Shown: one piece after another, positions 46,670 through 60,149 of the stretch
How positions within the stretch are numbered: position 1 is the first letter of the stretch
Layout: every line of letters starts with the position of its first letter
NCBI GenBank assembly: GCA_025201765.1
Contig: MU623403.1
Coordinates: 124,001-188,000, forward strand
Source: Daldinia sp. FL1419
Taxonomy: Eukaryota; Ascomycota; Sordariomycetes; Xylariales; Hypoxylaceae
Length of the DNA: 64,000 bases
Reading direction: 5' to 3'
The notes under the pieces: generated by a model
The model's database searches: none
What the model was told of the DNA's origin: nothing
What the model saw: the letters and a program-made list of their open reading frames with translations, nothing else
Position numbers and translations under genes: made by a program

Positions 46670-49600
46670 TTTGTCAATTCGCGATTATGTGATGGTGCAC
46701 TAATAAAGTTCGCCCTCCAATGATCTTCTATGATTTAATATAGATGTCTGTCGGCGACGAGCAAGTTGGCGATCGAAACAGGTTGCCGATGAAATGTTGC
46801 AGCAACCAAGGTCGAATTTGATAAAAAGAGAACGCCGTCACAAGAGACGCGTCAAGAATTAGAATAAACTTTCCGATTTAGATAGACAGTGCAACTAGCG
46901 ACGACGGCGATAATCGTATAAAACCGCTAGTTAGGATATATGCTTCGTAGGTCAGGAATGTAGAGTGAGCAGTACTACTAATCAGTCCAGGACATGTGGA
47001 ATGTTAGACCAAGCAAGGGGGAGAAATATGAAGACGTTTCTTCAACGCTTCATGCTGGGACAAAGTTTTGGAGTTTTGAGGTGAGACTATCGATTCACCA
47101 CTTCCTTCCCTTGTTATATCTTGTTATCCTCTGTCGCTAACTCCTAAGGGTTCCGGATTCCAGATACTAAACTCTCCCAACGTTCACACACAGGATACAA
47201 AAGAAACCGCCATTCAGTCTGGTCCGGCGCAATGTCGAACTGGGCTACTGGCTATCGGCTATCGGCTATTGGGTGAGAGAAAGCGTAGAGCGTCGAGAAG
47301 TAGAGGGCGGTAGCAAAAAGAAGTTCAACGGCAAGTATGTAAGTGCGCAAAGTGTGCGTGTATGTAAAGTAGGCGCGCGCAACTCCTGACGGATCAACTG
47401 CTCGACTTTGTGGCGAATGCGACGAAAAAGATGGAGATGGGGGAGGAATTAACGGGAGGTTGGATCTGGAGATTTACTACTATGTAGAAAAGGAGCGGTC
47501 GGCGTGGGAAAGTACAGTACTTAGCGTTCGTCAAGAGTTCACTAAATCATGCAGCAGTAGGAAAGAAACTAAACAGGGGTCGTTGGGTTATGAAAAGCGC
47601 GTTTTGTTTATTTCGTGACGCGCGTGTGGAGGCAGGTACGCCACTAAGCAGGTACGTGACTAATCCCTGTCGCAAGTCAAGACCGTGCGTTACCCCCGGC
47701 GTGATACTATATACCTGATACTTATATGTACTGTGGTACTTGTACAATACCTCCATCGGGCCAGGTCCCTTCCAAATATCTTTTGCAATAATACCTTATC
47801 GTGCCTTCTTTATGTAAATACAAAACCTACCTCGCACGTGCCTACCTATTCATCGTTTGCTGACCGCCTTCTCTTTACCTCAGGAAGTTTCTACTGGAAC
47901 TACAGACGCATTCCCCTTTCTAATTAATTGCTGCTAACGTAAGGAATTTTATTTGATTTTTTTTCTCCTGGTTACCACTTGCAAAGTTGTCAAGTCTGTC
48001 TGTCACATCTGTGAAGAGAGGTACTTACATACATATGTGTGCTAGAAAAACATAGTCAACATGAAGAAAGTGGGAACCCTCCTTCGTGTTCGCCCTGCAT
48101 TGACTTTAATTCCATTGTTCAACAAGAGGTCCCAGCTCATGCAATAGTAATCATTTAGTGTACAACCTAGCCTACCTCATATCTGACTGCCTGGACAATG
48201 TATCTATGTATTTACTGATTTTGACTACTCTGTGGGCGAGAAAGAGTTTGGGGTGCCTAGGTACCTATCCAAAATACATAGCCACATGGAGATCCTGTCG
48301 CCTGATGCACACGCTGATCCGGACCCTATCATACCCTACAAAGGTACCAGTGCTAGGTACCAATACCATCCCGCCTTGCCCACCTGCAGCTACCCCCCAG
48401 CCGCGGGCGACGTAGCCGTAGCCTCAAACAACCCCCACCAGTTATCAGCCCGCATCGTCGGATTGTTCAGACACGGCGCCAGCCATCAATAAGACCATCA
48501 AATCGTAGTCTCCCCTATTTTTCCCTTTCCATTTTCTGAAATTTTTTTTCTCCCACTCGTCCTCCAAGTTAGGATCGGAGAAATAGAGAATTGATCACCC
48601 TAAAGTAACCCATCACATTTTTCCTTATTAAGCGGCTTTGAGGTTGTAGGAGATATACGATTTATGAGACGATATTGGCCGGAAATGGAAATAAACAAAT
48701 AATTGCAAAGTAAATAGTAATCTTAATACGACAGATGAATTATTACGATCTTATTATTGGGATTCATGCACAGTTGGAGGCGTTGGAGGAAAGTTGGAGG
48801 GTTGAATGAATATCCTTTTTGGAACCCTGAGCTTCTAGGCTCTCGATGGTTCCCCCAACTTCGATGTTCCCTGTCGAAAGAAACGCTTGGACCACGTGAT
48901 TGTGATTCCTTTTGCTTCTTTTTTTAAGACGATCTCACATCATTGCATGCGCATCTTCGCCCAATCCACATGTGCGGCAAACCACAACCGCAGATGTACA
49001 ATGTAAGCAGATTGCTTTTTACAGCATAAAGTTCTTATTTCTTTTCTATAAAAAAATTTTTTTTATTAAATCGACTTGTGATACCTTAAGTCGCGATGAG
49101 ATCAATTTATTGACATCTATAATTGACAGCCCTCAAAGAGAGAGAATCCAGGGTAAATCATTACTTTCCAAATCAGAGTTGCATTACGTCCGTACTTGCC
49201 CGTACTTGCGAATTGATTTACGAATGGGGCATCCTTCTAGACTTTCCGCGACAAATTACAAACAAAGCTGTCTCGGCATTGCCGCAGTCTCAGTCAGTGT
49301 TGATTTGACTCAAGTTGACGCGAATTGTATCACTCGAGTTTGGCAGGTTTGACAGACTTTCCCAGTTGGAACGTTTGTCAATTGCATTATGACGGTTTGG
49401 TTGTTACCTTAGGCAAGGTACCTAACACTATTATGTCGGCTATTATTGTTTCGGGTTCCTCCACTCATGCAGCACTAACCAACGTCTGTGGTTCTTTCTA
49501 GCTCAGGTAGCTGTTTAACCAGTGGCAGCGGGCAGGAACGGGCAAGGGCCGGCAGGCATAATTGGAGTCCGAGTGTCCTGATAAGGAGGATCTACCCGTT

Positions 49601-52600
49601 CGTCAAGATAACGCTTTCCGAGATCCGATAGGTACTCGTCCTTTTTTTCTTTCTTATCACGAATCTAATCGTCCTTCTCCGTTTCAACAACCCCATCGCG
49701 GGGCATCAAGATTAGAGATTAGGTACAGATAGCATAGATTGGACAAATCGATAACAGTGCGACGAGATTCCTCGTAAATTTAGCGACAAGGACTATACCC
49801 GGCAACGGGAACAAGGCTTAATCGTCTTTTATTTTTTTCCCCAGGGTCTCCCACAAAGCATTAAAGAACACTAACCGGTTACTCCAACGTTCCATCCAAT
49901 CCTCTTGTTTTAAAATAGCTTCAAAATGCCGATAGGGAATTATGCGCCACACTCCCACATGGATTTTAAAAGTCCGCTGCCCCAGTTTGCGCAATTCGAA
50001 CTTCCAAATAAGGATAAATCGCAAGTAAATTGCCCTCGTACACCTAAATTAGTACGTTCAAACCCACATTCTTGATTCCTTGATTGGGTGCAAAATGTTG
50101 TAATACAACTTAAAAAATATTTTTTATAAGCAAACATTGTTTTTCTATAACTAACCAGCCGCAATATTCAAACTTAAGGCTTCTCCCACGTCAGCCTCAG
50201 CTTTGACGTGCCACGTAAAACATCCGCAAGTATACAACGACGGTTCTCCTCCGCCCTAGAATCGGGCATCTTTACAACATTGGCTACATTCTATGCCTTC
50301 AAGTGTTATTGACATCGACAGTTTGCTGGGCTGCATTAGCATGTTTAGCGATGCAGTTAACTGGTGCCACGCTAGTTTCCAATCCTTCATTTTTCCTCCG
50401 CCGTCGACGCCGCTTCGAGTCCGTTCCCATAAATTGAGGGGTTATACATAGAGACCAAAGGAACCATTCGACATTTAAACACTCACTTATGTCGCCTTAG
50501 CAAGAAGTGCATGAGTGGGTAGGTATCGTGTAGTTTGGGCATCTTCGCTTTTGCGATCCTCTGAGTCACAAAAGTAGGAATCGTGCTGATTCCCACCCTT
50601 TCCACCTGATCACATGGCACATGTCGTATTTTACTCTGACGCGAAAAGCAATATAGAGACATTATGACTAGTCAGGTGCTAAGTGACGCCATCTTTGCGA
50701 AGGCCGATAAACGAAGAGATTAGACTCCTCGGGGATCTCCCGGATCTCCGCCGGCAGATCAACGATCCTGTCTAAAACTCACGGACTTGAAAATCGTGTA
50801 AATCCCAAAGAGACAGAACGTCTCACGGAAGAGGGGTAAAGGATAGCTCGATGAGTCCTCCGGTTCGTCATCCAGCAAAGTGCCGGTTAGGCCCAAATAA
50901 ATAGTTTTCGAACATATTGACCGCCAATAACGTCTTATGTAGAGCCTATGTACTCTACACAGGTGACGATGGATTCTTCAGTACGTAGCGCCTATGTATA
51001 GTTATGCTGTATACTAAGTGGATAGCCGCCGCTGGTGTGACGAATAGACATGAGGCTACGGAGACTGGACATACATATTCTGCGGGTTTGCCTATAATAA
51101 CGTCTTCTATACTCAGTGGGCCAAAACAAGCCCATGCTGACAAGATAATTTTATCTCATAACCCGTCATTATCCACAATATTGCTGTATTTGTGGTTACT
51201 TTGGTGTCTAACCTAGTGGCTTGCACAGCCTATGTAGCGATCTGAGACGACACGAAAGTACCGCTTATGCTAGACGCTAACGATATTTACTTCAAGTTGT
51301 ACTGTACATTATTATACTAGTCTCGTTGCTAAATTACTGCCTGGCAGAGCCCACTATCCTTGAGAATGAGTATTTGGCTGCCTACGAGAATAGGGGTTAT
51401 ACCTAATGCCTTCCGAGCTTAGAAGGCCTTGGAAGTTTCTTGATCTAATTATTCCCCAGCACAATATCAAATATCTATTATTATAAGTATAATTTTTTTT
51501 ATTCTGACTCTATTTACTGGCATTTAATATTTTGAATATACCTACCTTTGTTAGGAAGATAAAGATTTTATCAAAATAGACCACTAACCTTAGTATCGTG
51601 ATATAAAACTTTCTATCCCAAGTATATCGACGATTAAGAGATTATATATAATACTATGATTGCTTCTCGAAATATAGTAATTTTACAAGGCATGTAGAAG
51701 TCTTTCGACCGTGGAAATAAATGAATGCGTGGACTTAAAGCATCTAATTTATACGCCTTGGATTACATGCGCTTGGGCTATGATACCAGTTTGATATATG
51801 TGCCTACCTTTATTGAATCATGGATAGTATCAAATCCCTAATGTTTGACTTATATATCTGTTGTCCTATTGTGACTTGTAATTTGAACAATTATAGTAAT
51901 CATCCCCCAATACCCTCCCTAAAACGCTTTTTGTTATGGATGTCTGCCTGTTTAGAAGTCTTCTAGGTACTCTAATATATTCAAGGTCCTCTCATTCAAG
52001 AGATAATTTAGTAAAACACGAAATATACCTATCAAGAGTAATCGATGAACTTTCTCCTAGCTGTGTAACGATAGATCCTTCCCAAAGAAGTGATAATACT
52101 ACGCATATACAACCTTGGTATAGGCTTATGTCTATTGAGCGGAACGTGCAAGATTCAGAACAGCTAGAAATATTACTTGTGTTCTACATTCGTAGTAACT
52201 CAATCAAACGACTGTTCCTTATATGTAAACCTGATGGGGTACACGGAGATAGTATTTGTAACTTGAAGGCATTGTACAGTAAAAATGGGTTAAAAGCCAA
52301 CATATAAAAAAAATTTTGATCTGTAACACCTTCATTCTTACCTCTCATGACAGGGTAAAGCTGCCAACTTAGTCACACCCATATTTAACACAAGTACCAA
52401 CCTAGCTATAGACGCAGCTGCAATGATAGAACGAAAGTTAACAAGCTGCTCAGCTCTGCAGTTTCGTCTCCTCAAATATTTACTGGAATCAGAGGGCTAA
52501 TCACTTTGATAAGATAGATCGCTCGTACCCAACCCGCTCCTATATAATAGTGACATGTACAGTGTGTATGCTTTCTGTAGGGGATTAAATGATGGGCTAT

Positions 52601-52785
52601 ATTCTTAGGATTACTCCCACGTTAAGATGGATAGTACAAATAAGACCAACTTTCAAAGCACTGCGATACAGTTCATCTCATTTAAATGCACTCGGTATAT
52701 CCAATCCAGGTAGATCTACCACGGGTATCTTTGTACTACATCTATGTATCTCCAAACAATCCACTCCGTAGAACAATCGACGACC
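46670..52785. other. 6.1 kb region without supportable genes
   Basis: Upstream DNA of WEE1 followed by gene-poor sequence to the OPT transporter 3' end. Contains a GGCTATC heptamer tract (47,243-47,272), a CCTAGGTACCTA copy near 48,257, low-complexity A/T runs around 49,050, and from about 51.2 to 52.4 kb a raised A+T content. The open frames (48,912-49,352; 51,936-52,307; a 52-codon ATG frame at 50,293-50,451) resemble no family I know. The WEE1 leader and promoter probably occupy the first kilobase. Confidence 0.55.
47243..47272. repeat. Heptamer tandem repeat (GGCTATC)n
   Basis: About four units (GGCTACT, GGCTATC, GGCTATC, GGCTATT) roughly 0.6 kb upstream of the WEE1 start codon. It is related in unit length and sequence to the reverse complement of the 41.56 kb array (GGCTACT). 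Confidence 0.75.
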
Positions 52786-55584
52786 CTACTCGAGCGCATA
52801 GCACTTCTCCACGCTAACCGCATCATTCCCCCACCAATTCGGCATACCAATGACCTTCGCGCTACCGAATATCAAGAAGATCAGAAGCATGTTTAAGTTG
52901 AAACCCGCGTCGAAAGCAGCCGCAAGAATAAAATTGTACTTGGCCCATAGCTGGTAGCGGTATCTGTACGCCCAGTACATGACGATGAATCCTCCGATAA
53001 ACCCCGAAAAGTACCCAGTCGACACGTTGCCGTAGAAGATAGATGCACCGCTGAAGAAGATGGTGGTGTTGAAAAGGTTGAACTTGGCGCGGGGGAAGAG
53101 TCGGTGGAGCGCGTAAATGATGGCCGGGCAGGCCGCGCCGACGAGGAAGGCGTAGGGAAGCGGCCGGAATTGTTCTTGTTGGAAGAGTCGGGTTGGTCCC
53201 TTTGGAGCGGTGTTAGTACCTAATGACCATGAACAGTTTCCTGAAACTGGTAAATCAGAGGACTTACTAATAAAACATACTGAACTCCCATAGTCAAGGA
53301 ACCGGCTAGACCCTGACCTGTCCAGATATGCGCGGGGTCATCAACAGCCCCGGTAAGGTAGTCGCGCTTGGTATCCATGATCCAGCGCATTGCTGAATAA
53401 TTTATCGGTACACCCATAGTGATTCCAAAGATCTGCGAGAAGAAAACTGTACGCTGGGGAACATGCATATAATGCCCAATCTTTTGATCTTGCAACATAT
53501 ACTGCGCCCTATACCAAGCTAATTTAATCGTCAGTAGCAGTCGCAAAGGGGGGGTCAAGAGGTTTAGGGGTATCATACCGCCACCAGCGAGGGCACCGTA
53601 TAACTATAGAGCAACATTAGTATATGAGGCACTAGACAAGGCATTTCTAGACTTACACTAGCTCCTACGGGGTTGCGATTAGTGCTGAGGTTTTGAACCA
53701 TTGTACCGTATAGTAACTCGTTGAACGTTCCAATCGGTAGTTGGAAATTACTCATAGCGTAAAGCCAGCCGAGAGGCACGACAATAGCAGCCCCCGTGGC
53801 GAGTGCCACTCTGGAAGTAAATTAGTGTTCAGGACATTTTCATCGGAAGCCTAAAAGGGTAGGCTAAACTTACATGTAAGTCCACCAGGGGATGAAGAGG
53901 AGGTCCATTCCGACCATCGTCATGACACATGTAAACGAGGCAAGGAATAATACGATGTACCACCACAAGGGGACTTCTTTGTATGACCTCATGAGTACAT
54001 TTAAACGGTCCGTATCTGCTTATGTTAGGATTACATGTACAGAGCTTGAGTAGGGTGATAGTATAGCAACGCACTGTGAAGTTATTAGTTTCAACGAAGA
54101 TCTTGGGCTAAATCATTGTTAGGAAATCTTTTTAGACATACCACTGATGATTGATTCCTTGGCCGGGGCTTTTCTGGCGACTACGGAACTTCCTGAATCC
54201 ATCCCTTATTTGACCAGCACCGAAGAAAATAATCCAAGAGTAAGCTGAAACGTAAGAGGCGTAATCGAAGAAGATAGACCATAGGTAATGAACGCCAAGG
54301 TATAAAGGGCCGTTTTCTTCGTAAGCAGTCTGATTGAAGGTGTTTTGCGGCGTAACCAGATCGGTCACAGGGTATCTGCTTCCATCAGCAGTACAAGCCC
54401 GGTTCGTCATCAAGCAATGAGGGTAGTTTCCAAGATTGCCCCATTTTGCAGCAGGTAATAATATCCAGCACGACATAACGAAGGAGCAGAAAAGCACGAC
54501 TTGCGACCACCAGGGACTCAAGAATAGCGACACTCCGGCGTTCTAGTTGGACATTTGAATGAGTTATTAAGATCCTCGACTTCTGCTTTATAGCTAAGGG
54601 GGCTATTATGAGACTTACGACGTTGGCCCAATCGAAGGTGAAATTGAGAAATCCCATCCCGCCCAGCCCGGATCCGATAAAATTGGCAATGCGGTTATGA
54701 GGAGCAACCCAGCACAAAAAGGCCATAGAGTTGAGCATTGGGAATGCGTACTCTGGCAAGAACTGCCAGAGCGTGATACCGAGGAGCACCCACCAGAACA
54801 CGCGCATCTGCTTACGTGCTGTTGGAGTGGGGTTCTTGTTCTGTCGGTTCTGTGTCTCGAAAAGAGCTGTCTGACAAAGGGCCTGGAACCAGGGGTATGA
54901 TGGTTCATATAATAGAACCTGACGGGCGAGCGCAGCGAAGGCGTACCCGGTGGCGTCGATAGCCCACATGAAAAATATGGCCGCTGCCGGGTGAAGTCGT
55001 ATATTGAAGTAAAGGTCGCCAAGCGCAATAGGTGTTGTACCTCCGTTGCCTGTCGCGCCGGAGGCTGCTGTTAAAGTGACTAAGACATGCTCCTTGACTG
55101 ACCATGGGCCAGGGTTCATATTGAAAGACCAACTGGTAAAGGGAATGCGAAATTGCCGATTGGGGAGCACACGAGCGAGCCAGAGCCCGACATAGTTGGA
55201 GGCGATCTGGACGAAGAAGACTGAGTAGGGCGCATACGTGGTTCGGTAACTATTCATGGAAGACAGGAAAGCTCCCGGAATAACGAAGATGACGGAGAGG
55301 AGGAAATATCGGAAGGTCAAGGTGGGCAAAGTGGTGTCGTCGTGAAGACTAACGACTCGCCTCACCTCCGGAGGGATTTGCTTGATTTCGGGGTCGTTTT
55401 CATCCTCGAGATCGGCATCGACCTCGACGGCATCCTCGACAGCAAGCTTTTCTTTACTTGGGATATCGTCCTCAAGTACGCCCTTTGCCGAGGATAGTCG
55501 TTGCTTGATTGGAGCCTCAGCTGCGGGTGCTGCGCTAGGAAACTTGGCTTTGTCCTTGGCATCACCTGAATCGCGGGAAGACAT
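52786..55584 (-). CDS. OPT-family oligopeptide transporter
   Basis: Proton-coupled importer of small peptides at the plasma membrane (family knowledge). Seven exons: 55584-54619, 54542-54142, about 54015-53874, 53810-53657, 53603-53579, 53518-53268, 53199-52786; about 783 aa. All joins except one are in frame with GT-AG ends; exon 5 is a 25-nt microexon (LYGALAGG). Recognisable parts: an 85-residue acidic cytosolic tail, LRYFLL-like first span (TFRYFLLSVIFVIPGAFLSS), NPGPWSVKEHVLVTL, SNFQLPIGTFNELLYG, AWYRAQYMLQDQKIGHYMHV, the STGYFSGFIGGF region and NMLLIFLIFGSAKVIGMPNW near the end. Between exons 2 and 3 the canonical sites (GTATGT, GCAG) leave one extra base and the frame does not match; see the separate finding. 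Either a non-standard site is used or the copy carries a one-base lesion. Confidence 0.88.
53579..53603 (-). other. 25-nt microexon of the OPT gene
   Basis: Bounded by CTATAG and GTATGA on the transcript strand, it codes LYGALAGG plus one base; the next exon continues with AWYRAQYM. Without it the conserved GAS-LYG...WYRAQYM stretch of the family is broken, so it must be included. Confidence 0.85.
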
Positions 55585-58240
55585 CTCGGCGGGTCGGTTT
55601 CCCTAGATGATATTGGCGCCAAGGGGAAGTTCGATACTTGGCGGTTATATACCGCTTTTATAGTAAAATAAGGTTATCAAACTTTTAGGACTTCCCGTGA
55701 ACCTTCATCGCATGTTGATTCAATGCGCCAACGAGGGATCACGCGGTAGGATAACTGAAAACGACGAAGAACAGACTTGCGTCTTTAAGTTTTATATCTA
55801 TCTTACGTTAGGGTAGTATTGCCATCGCAGATATAGTTCCAGCCGCAGCCACGCAGGGCCGATTGCATTATGTAGATACTTCGTGCTGTCGTCTTCCGCT
55901 GTATAAACCACGTAGACGATCATCGAATAAAAGTTAGCACCGATCACGCAATCGTAGTGCATATAAACGTTTGACGGCGAGTGGACAATATCTCGGCGCA
56001 TCTTGCCATGCGCTTTGCGCCTAGACAGGGCCGGGTAATACCACGGACCTTGGATCAGATAGCGCTGCTGATGGTTTTGGAATAGTACTTATTAGGTCAG
56101 TGGTTCGTCGTATTAACTTTACCTGCTTACCAACGGCTGTAGCATTCACAAAGGGATGTGTTATGCCCGAGGACTCGCTATCCCTTGTTCCTATTCCTCG
56201 GGTAGACATGGCAAAACATGATGGCGTCTTTTTTTATTCCGCGCCAGAGTAAAATAAAATTCTGTTAGCGGCGGAAACTTGGAGGTGATTACATTTAGAA
56301 CGTAAGGGATATCGGATATGCGGCATAATTGATCGAGAATACACAAACCCAATGCCAACGGGATAAGAGACGGAATGGAACGTTTGATGACAGAATAGAC
56401 ACTATTTGAACAAACGCGCGCCATTTTACTTCAACTACCCAAAAAGGATAGTTAAGACCTCTAATACTTGCATACCTAGGTAGGTACCTAGGTAGGTAAG
56501 GACCAAAGCCAGATCCGATAATATACAAGATATATCCGGGTTGCTTGGGTATCTCCTTAGGTACCCCCTTAGGTACCTCCTTACTTCCCAGTAGATAAAA
56601 GTATCGTAATCAAAAAGGTCCGCGTACAATCCTGAGAATGTATAATCCTGGGAATCTTGCAAGTTGTAGTCGCTGTCTGTAAGGTTTGTATGTCTTGAAT
56701 ATATCTTGCGCTTCGACCCTTAAACAAACATAAGGACTGTGCGTGCGGTCAAGACAAAAGCTCTCGGGATTCCGCCAAAGTCTGTTGGGAAAGGGGAGGT
56801 GTTTATTTTACGCGTTCAATCTTCAGATGTTTGTTTTACTAATTAGGGTGTGACGCAGACCACAAGTTAGGTAGCTAGAGTCGCTTCTCAAGGAATGTTC
56901 TATTCTTGCCGTTGAGTCAATTGCCAGTTCCTTGTACTCCCGGCTTGTGAAGTCGGGGTTTCCGTGTCTTACGCGCCGCCCGGCATCCGGCCATCACGGA
57001 CCTGAGGCACTTGTTTTAAACCGCCGCGGACGATTTGTGTGACATCCCCTTACCTGATGTTTTGCAGCCTCATGCTTTATGCCATTCGTGTCCGTAGCGG
57101 CATGACAGGAACCTTGAGGCATCGGTACAACTCCTTTTTATTTTATGCTTCTTTAACGGATGATTTCCAAACTCTTCGTGTTCCGAACAAAAACATACCG
57201 TTCTTCTAATTTGAACGAGCCTAGGTACCTACTAATATATGCCTGCGATTTGGTCTTGGTTTCCTGACTGAAAATGCGCGTACCCTTCATCGCGTCGCAC
57301 CGTTTTCCAAAGCCGAGCTTCTGTTTTGGGGTATTGCCTTTCCAGTCCGTGCAGATCTTGCTGCTTTCAACGGTCTGTGTCTGATGTTGTGCAAAATGGC
57401 ACGAACGTGGGCGGAAACTCACCCTGCTATTGAATCCTTCGCCGATCTCCCCACGGTACCTCTGCATAGAGAGGAATCATTATAATTAGATCGAGGTGTG
57501 TGGGGTTGGGATGCGACTGGGATGTGTGGCGTCAGAGCCTCGTTTTTGATATTACGTTAGGTATGTTCGCTGTATACTACGAGGTGTCACTACCACAACG
57601 TCAAGCCCCCGTCTTTGCGCACGTAGTTACCTACCTAGTTATGCATCATGGAGAGATACTATAGGCAGCAAGGCTACACACATTCTGCTCTAGTATCTTA
57701 TATACCTTATAAAGAAAGCCGGAAAATATTGGACTACTTCTGCGGGTTTCTACGTACGAAGTGTATATGCGTCTATGAATGGAGCAAATCTGTCTGGCCC
57801 TGATTATTCCCAAGTACCCAACTTGGCACCGCCGCCAGGGGTCACACCCAACTTGGTCGCCAACGATAGCCCCACCATGCAGAATACTTACTGTCACGAC
57901 TCTTAGATGCTTATTTGAAAGTTACAGCTTTTGATGATTTGATGAGTCGTCATAAATGGGATATACCGGTGTCTGAGTATCACCAAATATTTACCTCGAA
58001 TGTACACAGATCTCATTTCTCTAGATAGAGGTATTTGTAGTCTTCGTTAACCGACTTTAATATTAGGACAACTTCACAACAAGCTACCTCTATATCATTA
58101 CTACGATCTTTCTCAAAGCAACGTTTCTAACTTTTTACCTGCGCATTTTCAATCCTACGAAGAGCGCAAGAATTATCATTTGGATAACTCTGGTATCGAT
58201 TATACTCTTTTATTTGATTGTTACCATAGTATCTAATGCT
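55585..58240. other. Intergenic region up to the transposon
   Basis: 2.7 kb holding the upstream region of the OPT gene and gene-free sequence, with CCTAGGTAGGTACCTAGGTAGG at 56,475-56,496, two further TTAGGTACC copies near 56,557-56,575 and CCTAGGTACCTA at about 57,221. No supportable gene. Confidence 0.6.
56475..56496. repeat. Tandem TAGGTACCTAGG palindromes
   Basis: Two overlapping CCTAGGTA units joined by GGTACC, the longest perfect copy of the intergenic palindrome family in this window. Confidence 0.75.
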
Positions 58241-58248
58241 AACTGTAA
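58241..58248. repeat. Left target site duplication (AACTGTAA)
   Basis: The eight bases immediately before the left inverted repeat are repeated exactly after the right one (61,893-61,900). An 8-bp duplication is the hallmark of hAT-superfamily insertion. Confidence 0.92.
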
Positions 58249-58268
58249 CAGGGGCGCGATCCATTCCA
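58249..58268 (+). repeat. Left terminal inverted repeat of the hAT element
   Basis: CAGGGGCGCGATCCATTCCA; matches the reverse complement of the right end at 19 of 20 positions (differs at base 6). Confidence 0.93.
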
Positions 58269-60149
58269 CCTTAATCCACTAATGGGTTACATACTTTAAT
58301 CTATTCCATTCTATTCTATTAGATTTGGTCTGTGCGTTTAATTTATTAATATATTTGAAGATTTTAAAATGATGGATTTGATGGAGAGATGGATTAAGAA
58401 TGGAGTTGTATTTTAAGAAATTTTAAAGTAAAATTATGATATTAATATTTATTAGTAATTTTAATAATTATATTAATAATGTGGCTTTAATTTTTTATGG
58501 TATTGAATAAATTTATTTTATAATTATTTTATAATTAAATATATTTTTTATAATAAACTACTTAATTTAATTATTTATATAATATAACTTATATTGTTAG
58601 AATACCCAATTCTTTTTTATTATTCTGGTATATTTAATGTTTTTATATAATTAATTTTAATAATATTAAAATCTTTTTATAAGAAAATATTAAAAACATT
58701 TATATTTTAAATTATAAAAATATTATTAAATGTAATTTTTAAATTTTATATATTAAATATCACATTGGTACTAATATAATTAGTATTATTAAAAAGCCTG
58801 AATTTTGTACATTCTAATGGTATAAATATCTATTTATTATATTTAAAATTAAATAAAATATTGGAATAATAATAATATTTAATTATTTATTAATTTTATT
58901 AATTTTGTAAAAATGATATTATAATAATTTTAAAATTTAAATTAATTATAAATTAATTTTATTTTATAATATAATATATATAAATTTTTATATAAATATG
59001 TACTTAAATTTTTATATTTTAATTTCTTTACAAAATATATTAATAATATTTAAATTATTATAAAAATTATTTTATATATTAATGAATTATTATAATTTTA
59101 TATTTAAATTTTAAATAAATATATATAATAATGACTATTTTTTTAATTAAAACTGTTAATAAAGATATTAATCTTTTTATTAATATCCCTGATATCTTTA
59201 AAACCTCCAATTTATTTATTTGTTTAAACATTATATCCAACTTTATTATTTCTACATTTTTCAATATATTCATTAGTATATTTATTGTTGTATTTGTTTC
59301 CGAATCTTTAGTTTGGCAGTTTATTATAGAATAAAAAAAAACATTTTAAAAATTATACAAAAAGTAGCAATTAATTAAAAAACCTTAAAAAATATAGTAT
59401 TAAATATAATATTTTGGATATAATATTAAAAATGAAATAACCCAAAAATAGGTGTATAAGGCTTGCATTTATAAAAAAAATTTGAATCTGAAAGCATACT
59501 TCACTAATGGTTTATAAAATGTGTTAAATTATTTATTTTAAATTCATAAAATCTCAACACTAAATAATTAAAAAAAAGTCTTTTTTAAGGTTAAATTTTA
59601 GAAAATCCAAGTTAAAAAAACACCAAAAATAATTAAAAAAATAAATTTTAATTTACATAATTATAAAAACCAAAAACTAACTAACATATTTATTTTAAAT
59701 TTTAATACTAAATACTTCTAACACCTCTTAATTAAATATATTATATATATAAATTTCCCATTCTTTAAAACCAAAAATCTTAAATTATAAATCTTAATAA
59801 ATTATTATAACAACATACTAAAAAAACAAAATATTTATATATTTTATAAAATAATAAAAAATTATATCTAAATATTATTTGCCAAATATAAGGAAAGGGT
59901 TATTAAAATCTTAAAATAATTTCCAAATATAATACATATTTTATTTAACAATTAAAAGTTATTTAATTGTTTTTCTTTATACAAAATAACTTATTTCTTC
60001 AAAAATAAGAATAATAAACCTTATAAATTAATTTTAAAAATTCTTAAAATAACATTAAAACATATAAACACCAATATTACATCTTAAATTATTAATATAT
60101 TAAATAAATTTAAAATACAAAATAAAATAAACTATTTTATCCTTAATAA

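Noticed and set aside
48912..49352. 146-codon plus-strand frame
   Set aside because: Runs through A/T homopolymer tracts and shows no domain or conserved motif.
50293..50451. 52-codon ATG frame (MPSSVIDIDSLLGC start)
   Set aside because: Looks faintly protein-like, but too short, no partner exon found and no known family.
51936..52307. 123-codon plus-strand frame in the gene-poor region
   Set aside because: Has protein-like composition but resembles no family I know and uses AT-rich codons unlike the neighbours; could be a remnant of something, but not supportable as a gene.
59131..59334. 67-codon plus-strand frame in the AT-rich block
   Set aside because: Composition is Ile/Phe/Asn-rich as any AT-rich DNA gives; not clearly aligned with transposase.
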